Origin: Caldifarciminota bacterium | GTDB taxonomy: Bacteria; Hydrothermota; Tepidihabitantia; Tepidihabitantales; Tepidihabitantaceae | Length of the DNA stretch: 10,158 bases | Assembly (NCBI GenBank): GCA_016935295.1 | Contig: JAFGRF010000167.1 | Span: forward strand, 1 to 10,158 | Direction of reading: 5' to 3' | Part shown: piece after piece, positions 7,548 through 10,158 of the stretch | How positions within the stretch are numbered: the stretch's first letter is position 1 | How the letters are laid out: each line of letters starts with the position of its first letter | The notes under the pieces: generated by a model | Databases searched by the model: none | What the model was told of the DNA's origin: nothing | Seen by the model: only the letters and a program-made list of their open reading frames with translations | Translations under genes and position numbers: made by a program

Positions 7548-7600
7548 CGGCTGACAGCGTTCCGCTAGCGGCTCACGGCTGACCGCTGACCGCGACGCGC
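7536..7600. repeat. 'ggctgac' word repeat at the 3' end of the STAND gene
   Basis: Words such as ggttgac, ggctgac, ggctcac, ggctgac and cgctgac recur about every 8-14 nt, around the perfect palindrome ccgctagcgg (7562-7571). The last few codons of the NTPase (SASG) lie inside the run, so the C-terminal tail was probably altered by it. No T-run terminator follows. The rest of 7548-7657 shows nothing else. Confidence 0.6.
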
Positions 7601-7657
7601 CGCCCACAATTGGCCGCTGAGGTGGAGACGATCTGGAGCTAGTGCAGAGGCCGCGCT

Positions 7658-7903
7658 CTAGCTGCTCGGCTTGCGGTCGCGGACAGCCAAGTCGCCGGGC
7701 TCGTGCTCGAGACCGGCAAGCTGATACGAGAACTCGGCGACGTCGGTCTGCTGTTTGGCATGCTCGATCGTCATGCTCACAACGTGGCCGTCTTCGTCGA
7801 GCTCGACCAGGACATTCTCGTTCAGGTCGCGAGTCTCGGCGACCTTTCTGTCGCTGAAGTCAACCAGCAGCGTATCGGTGTCCTGGAAGTACTTCACCTT
7901 CAT
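7658..7903 (-). CDS. DUF2283 family protein (antitoxin-like partner)
   Basis: This encodes an 81-residue acidic protein. Its pattern fits the DUF2283 family: MKVKYFQDTDTLLVDFSD, then VAETRDLNENVLVELDEDGH, then VVSMTIEHAKQQ. That family is small (about 60-80 residues), cytoplasmic and made mainly of beta strands, with a final helix. DUF2283 genes commonly pair with small DUF4258- or BrnT-like genes and are often suspected to be antitoxins, but this is not proven. The ATG at 7903 has GGGAG five nt upstream and overlaps the upstream gene's TGA as ATGA, implying translational coupling. The C-terminal 15 or so residues (EPGDLAVRDRKPSS) extend past the usual domain end. Confidence 0.82.
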   Translation of the reverse strand: MKVKYFQDTDTLLVDFSDRKVAETRDLNENVLVELDEDGHVVSMTIEHAKQQTDVAEFSYQLAGLEHEPGDLAVRDRKPSS

Positions 7904-8118
7904 TTCTGCTCCCGGAATCTCCGGTCAAAGAACGCACTATGGACGGTTTCCCTGTCCTCAAGGAGAACTACACGCAGGTACTTCCCGCCCGCCTGAGGAA
8001 TCCTGGCCCAGAGTCGTATCCGACCGTCGGCCTGCAGCGACTCCGCCTCCGGCTTGGCGATCACGTATTCTATCCATTCGTCCTTATATCTCCAATCGAT
8101 CCGGACGGATTCGCACAT
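7900..8118 (-). CDS. Small protein upstream of DUF2283 (toxin-like candidate)
   Basis: This encodes a 72-residue basic protein with an alpha/beta-looking pattern. EWIEYVIAKPEAE is followed by DGRIRLWARIP, then YLRVVLLEDRETVHSAFFDRRF. Helix plus 'dG-x-x-rxw', 'kyLRVVvl' and 'tVhsaFfDrrf' strands recall the DUF4258/BrnT-like proteins encoded next to DUF2283 genes. I cannot assign the family firmly. It may be an RNase-type toxin fold, but no catalytic residues are identifiable. The gene overlaps its DUF2283 neighbour by 4 bp. No Shine-Dalgarno site precedes the ATG at 8118, so leaderless-like or weak initiation is possible. A promoter (8150-8178) lies just upstream. Confidence 0.72.
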   Translation of the reverse strand: MCESVRIDWRYKDEWIEYVIAKPEAESLQADGRIRLWARIPQAGGKYLRVVLLEDRETVHSAFFDRRFREQK

Positions 8119-8149
8119 AGATGAAGTACTGCGTGAACTTCACTGCGCA

Positions 8150-8178
8150 AGTATACCCGCACTGATCGCACTAGTCGA
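8150..8178 (-). promoter_or_regulatory. Promoter of the small-protein/DUF2283 pair
   Basis: Minus-strand TCGACT (8178-8173) is followed by a 17-nt spacer and TATACT (8155-8150), one mismatch from TATAAT. Transcription would start near 8143, about 25 nt before the ATG at 8118. The -35 lies within the start of the orphan TPR-like fragment. Confidence 0.5.
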
Positions 8179-8285
8179 GGCCCAGCGCGGGTCAGACTAT
8201 CCCTTTGTTGCAGCGACGCTCGAGGGCCTGGCCAAGGTCTGCGAGCAGACCGGCCGGGCGGCCGAGGCGCAGGAAGTCTCCGCAC
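8165..8285 (+). pseudogene. Orphan copy of the last TPR unit of the STAND gene
   Basis: Positions 8201-8281 align without gaps to 7418-7498. By eye there are about 12 differences in 81 nt, most at third codon positions. The translated piece (PFVAATLEGLAKVCEQTGRA) matches residues 988 onward of the NTPase. Weaker similarity runs back to about 8165. The frame continues downstream into unrelated sequence. It has no start or ribosome binding site and no other TPRs, so it is a remnant of a paralogue or a partial duplication. Confidence 0.8.
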
Positions 8286-8289
8286 ACAA

Positions 8290-8468
8290 GCCGCCGTCGC
8301 TAGACGTCACGGGCTTCGGCTGTCAGTCCAATCGGACGCATGGCCGAAGGGCAGAAAAGAACCGGGCAGTTAGTGCGAGGGAGACATCAGGCATAACTGT
8401 CATATTATGTTCGGGTTAGACCCGGTCGCAAGCTCGGGAATTCACATATAGGGGTCGCCTCCCCGGCT
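8290..8468. other. Spacer with no recognisable gene
   Basis: No coding pattern or known element is seen. A TATTAT (8402-8407) has no credible -35. A 6-bp stem, ctcccc (8459-8464) with ggggag (8476-8481), borders the 12-nt array. Confidence 0.4.
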
Positions 8469-8756
8469 GCATTGCGGGGAGCATTGCAGCATCAATTCAA
8501 GGGAGCAACGGCCGGTGCATTGAGACGTGCAATGAGCAAAGCAATGAAGTGCCCAATGCGACGAGCGATGCTGCGAGCGGTTTGTTAAGCGATGCGAGGT
8601 CCGATGATTTGAGCAATCGAGAGTCCAGTTTGAGGTCGAGTTGAGAGTCCACCTGAGAATGCAGTTGCAGGAGCAATGCAGTACGCAATGGACGATGCAA
8701 TTGGAGTTCCGGTGCGGGGAGTGATGTGATGTGCATTGAGGAGTGCATTGACAGAC
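8469..8756. repeat. Degenerate 12-nt tandem array, 24 units without indels
   Basis: Reading the plus strand in steps of 12 from 8469, each unit has a GCAATG-like hexamer (gcattg, gcaatg, gcgatg, ccgatg, gcagtt, ccggtg) followed by a variable hexamer. The variable half tends to G at its fifth position and A or T at its last. All 24 units keep the same register. Best-kept units are at 8517-8552 and 8673-8708. In one plus frame each unit reads as Ala-Met/Leu/Val-x-x, but with stops at four places (one TAA, three TGA), so it is not an intact gene. Register does not continue clearly on either side. Confidence 0.85.
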
Positions 8757-8759
8757 CCG

Positions 8760-8889
8760 GATAGCCCAGAATCCGGAAGCCTGAGTCGTGAATCCATGAC
8801 TGCATATGCGGACAGCGGTAATCGCAGACCGCGCAGATGTTGGCCGGAGTCGGAGGGGATGTCCATGGATTGCGCATACTACGCAGATG
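8760..8889. repeat. Dispersed word repeats between the 12-nt array and rimO
   Basis: Words include agaatccggaagcctgagtc, gaatccatgactgcatatgc, gtaatcgcagaccgcgcaga and catggattgcgcatactacg. They resemble, in reverse orientation, the 'catctgcg / aatctgtgga / ggatgtt' words at 4014-4150. Open frames here on the minus strand are low-complexity and have no ribosome binding site. Confidence 0.6.
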
Positions 8890-8912
8890 CACGGCTGAAC
8901 CGGTGAGCCGTG
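8890..8912 (-). terminator. Possible hairpin downstream of rimO
   Basis: A 7-bp stem cacggct (8890-8896) / agccgtg (8906-8912) with a 9-nt loop starts 10 nt after the rimO stop. No T-run follows on the minus strand, so termination is uncertain. Confidence 0.35.
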
Positions 8913-8922
8913 TAGGGGCAGG

Positions 8923-10158
8923 TTACACTACTACTGCCGTGATGTCGTGAGTGGTTGAGCCAGTGACAAGTGCGTGGACGAGGGTGCCGGGACGGACATT
9001 GCGGCCGGAGAGCTTGACCACGCCGTCAATCTCCGGCGCGTCCCACTGTGTCCGTCCGATGGTGACTTGGTGTCCTTGGCGCTCTTGGCGGTTGTCTTCT
9101 CTGGTGTCAACGAGGACCGTGAGTCTGCGACCGACGAGCTTCTTCAGGTTGGCGCGCGAGACCGCGGCCTGTGCGAGCATGAGGCGGCGCACCCGTTCCT
9201 TCTTGAGGGTAGGGAAGACCTGGCCGGGCAGGCGCGCGGCTTTGGTGCCGGGTTCGGGCGAGTAGGCGTAGCAGGAGAGTCGGTCGAACCGGGCGGCGCG
9301 GACAAAGGCCAGTAGTTCTTCGAAGTCACGGGCAGTCTCGCCCGGCAGACCGACAATGATGGTTGTGCGGATGTGCATGTCCGGTATCGCCCGCAGGGAT
9401 TCGAGCAGGAGTTCGACGTCCTGCCGCGTGTAGCAGCGGTTCATCTTCGCCAGCAGGTGGTCGGCAATGTGCTGAATGGGCAGGTCGATGTAACGGCAGA
9501 GCCTGGGGTTGGAGGCGAACTGGTCGATGACGTCTTCGGTCAGGTGCGCGGGATGGGTGTACATCAGCCGTAACCAGCGGATTCCCTCAACACGTTCCAG
9601 TTCCGTCAGCAGACGCGCGAGTGATGGCTTCCGGTAGATGTCGGTACCATAGAGGGTCGTGTCCTGAGCGATGAGAATCAGCTCCTTGACCCCAATCCGG
9701 GCAAGGGCGCGGGCCTCCTCGGTGATGTCGTCCAGCGGACGAGACCGGAATGGGCCGCGGATGTCGGGAATCATGCAGTAGGAGCAGCGGTTGTCGCAGC
9801 CGTCGGCAATCTTGAGATAGGCGAAGTGCTTCGGGGTGGAGAGGACCCTGGGCGTAGCAGTGCAAGATGCATGATGCAAGGTGCAAGATGAGGACTTCAC
9901 CCGGCTTGAGGCTTGTGGCTTGGAGCTTGCGGCCAGCAGCGAGGCTATGCGCGGCATGTCGGCGAGCGGAACCCAGAGGTCGACGTCGGGGAACTTGCGC
10001 TTCAGGCTGTTGCCGTAGCGTTCGACAAGGCAGCCGGCCACAACGATCTTCTTGCCGTCCGAATCCGGACATGTTGAGCCACGATAACACGAAACCGGCT
10101 GAAACGGAACCGATTGATCCCGGCTCTGTTCGTTTCGTGTCTTTCGTGCCTTCGTGGC
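8923..10158 (-). CDS. rimO: Ribosomal protein S12 methylthiotransferase RimO (partial, N-terminus beyond window)
   Basis: RimO is a radical-SAM enzyme that adds a methylthio group to a conserved aspartate of ribosomal protein S12, using two iron-sulfur clusters. The visible part has VVAGCLVERYG (third cysteine of the UPF0004 domain), then ADGCDNRCSYCMIPDIRG with the CxxxCxxC cluster motif. GRTQWDAPEIDG and a C-terminal TRAM domain follow. DAPEIDG in TRAM favours RimO over MiaB. The frame is open to the window edge. A GTG at 10041 gives a 372-residue product, but that would remove two cluster cysteines, so the true start lies off-window. Two in-frame repeat insertions are present: one before KKIVVAGC (about 10079-10158) and one between the UPF0004 and radical-SAM domains (about 9844-9930). 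Neither touches a conserved motif. Confidence 0.92.
   Translation of the reverse strand, partial: ATKARKTRNEQSRDQSVPFQPVSCYRGSTCPDSDGKKIVVAGCLVERYGNSLKRKFPDVDLWVPLADMPRIASLLAASSKPQASSRVKSSSCTLHHASCTATPRVLSTPKHFAYLKIADGCDNRCSYCMIPDIRGPFRSRPLDDITEEARALARIGVKELILIAQDTTLYGTDIYRKPSLARLLTELERVEGIRWLRLMYTHPAHLTEDVIDQFASNPRLCRYIDLPIQHIADHLLAKMNRCYTRQDVELLLESLRAIPDMHIRTTIIVGLPGETARDFEELLAFVRAARFDRLSCYAYSPEPGTKAARLPGQVFPTLKKERVRRLMLAQAAVSRANLKKLVGRRLTVLVDTREDNRQERQGHQVTIGRTQWDAPEIDGVVKLSGRNVRPGTLVHALVTGSTTHDITAVVV
9844..9932. repeat. In-frame word insertion in rimO interdomain linker
   Basis: Plus-strand words gtgcaagatgcatgatgcaa and then aggtgcaagatga are followed by cttgaggcttgtggcttgga and cttgcggcc. 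These are two word families with about 7-9 nt spacing. On the minus strand they encode the linker ASSKPQASSRVKSSSCTL and HHASCTATPRV, placed before HFAYLKIADGC. RimO normally has only a short linker here. Confidence 0.82.
10078..10158. repeat. Inverted-repeat element of the ccacgaaggcacgaaa type inside rimO frame
   Basis: Arms gccacgataacacgaaacc (10078-10096) and cgtttcgtgtc...ttcgtggc (10130-10158) are inverted copies, the second carrying about 9 extra nt. The loop is about 33 nt. The frame reads through to the window edge without a stop. The element lies just before the conserved KKIVVAGC. Related words lie at 3370-3389 and about 3486-3508. Confidence 0.72.

Noticed and set aside
8402..8407. 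A plus-strand TATTAT as a promoter for the 12-nt array
   Set aside because: No acceptable -35 element lies 16-18 nt upstream.
8469..8756. The 12-nt array as a CRISPR array
   Set aside because: Units of 12 nt with a hexameric core are far too short for repeat-spacer units, and no cas gene is seen.
8497..8892. A 131-residue minus-strand protein
   Set aside because: It is a by-product of the 12-nt array and word repeats, rich in Leu and Ser with no domain or ribosome binding site.
8923..10041. GTG at 10041 as the true rimO start
   Set aside because: It would delete the first two conserved cysteines of the UPF0004 domain, the frame stays open upstream, and no ribosome binding site was seen. 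It stays possible only if the gene is truncated.

Overview
This 10.2 kb window is GC-rich bacterial DNA, probably from an uncultivated lineage of the FCB/WOR-3 type. That placement is an inference. It rests on two secreted beta-propeller proteins with strong AAGGAGG ribosome binding sites, one of which ends in a C-terminal domain resembling the type IX (Por) sorting domain, and on the many short dispersed repeat 'words' between and inside genes. No rRNA or taxonomic marker beyond rimO is present.

Layout. On the minus strand, positions 1-1663 hold a partial secreted protein made of ten 53-residue SBBP beta-propeller repeats. Upstream of it, at 1744-3330, lies a second secreted protein, a seven-motif propeller with a sorting-like C-terminal domain. 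The two probably share a near-consensus sigma70 promoter at about 3679-3706. Positions 3331-4457 contain no credible gene, only promoters and dispersed repeats. On the plus strand, 4458-7547 encodes a 1029-residue STAND-type NTPase with eleven 42-residue TPR units. Past it, a compact minus-strand pair (8118-7658) encodes a small basic protein and a DUF2283 protein with an ATGA overlap, which looks like a toxin-antitoxin-style module. At about 8165-8285 is an orphan copy of the last TPR of the NTPase. Positions 8469-8756 carry a degenerate 12-nt tandem array with no indels. The minus-strand rimO gene (8923-10158) is cut off at its 5' end by the window edge.

How it fits together. The two minus-strand propeller genes form an export-linked surface or extracellular pair. 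The STAND-TPR protein is a cytoplasmic sensor or scaffold with no visible effector domain. RimO is a housekeeping methylthiotransferase of ribosomal protein S12.

The most unusual theme is repetitive DNA. Short-period (about 7-12 nt) word repeats and small palindromes occur in the intergenic DNA and also in frame inside three genes: one in the propeller gene, about five in the ATPase domain of the STAND gene, and two in rimO. The 12-nt array at 8469-8756 alternates a conserved GCAATG-like hexamer with a variable hexamer for 24 units and is the strongest candidate for something undescribed.
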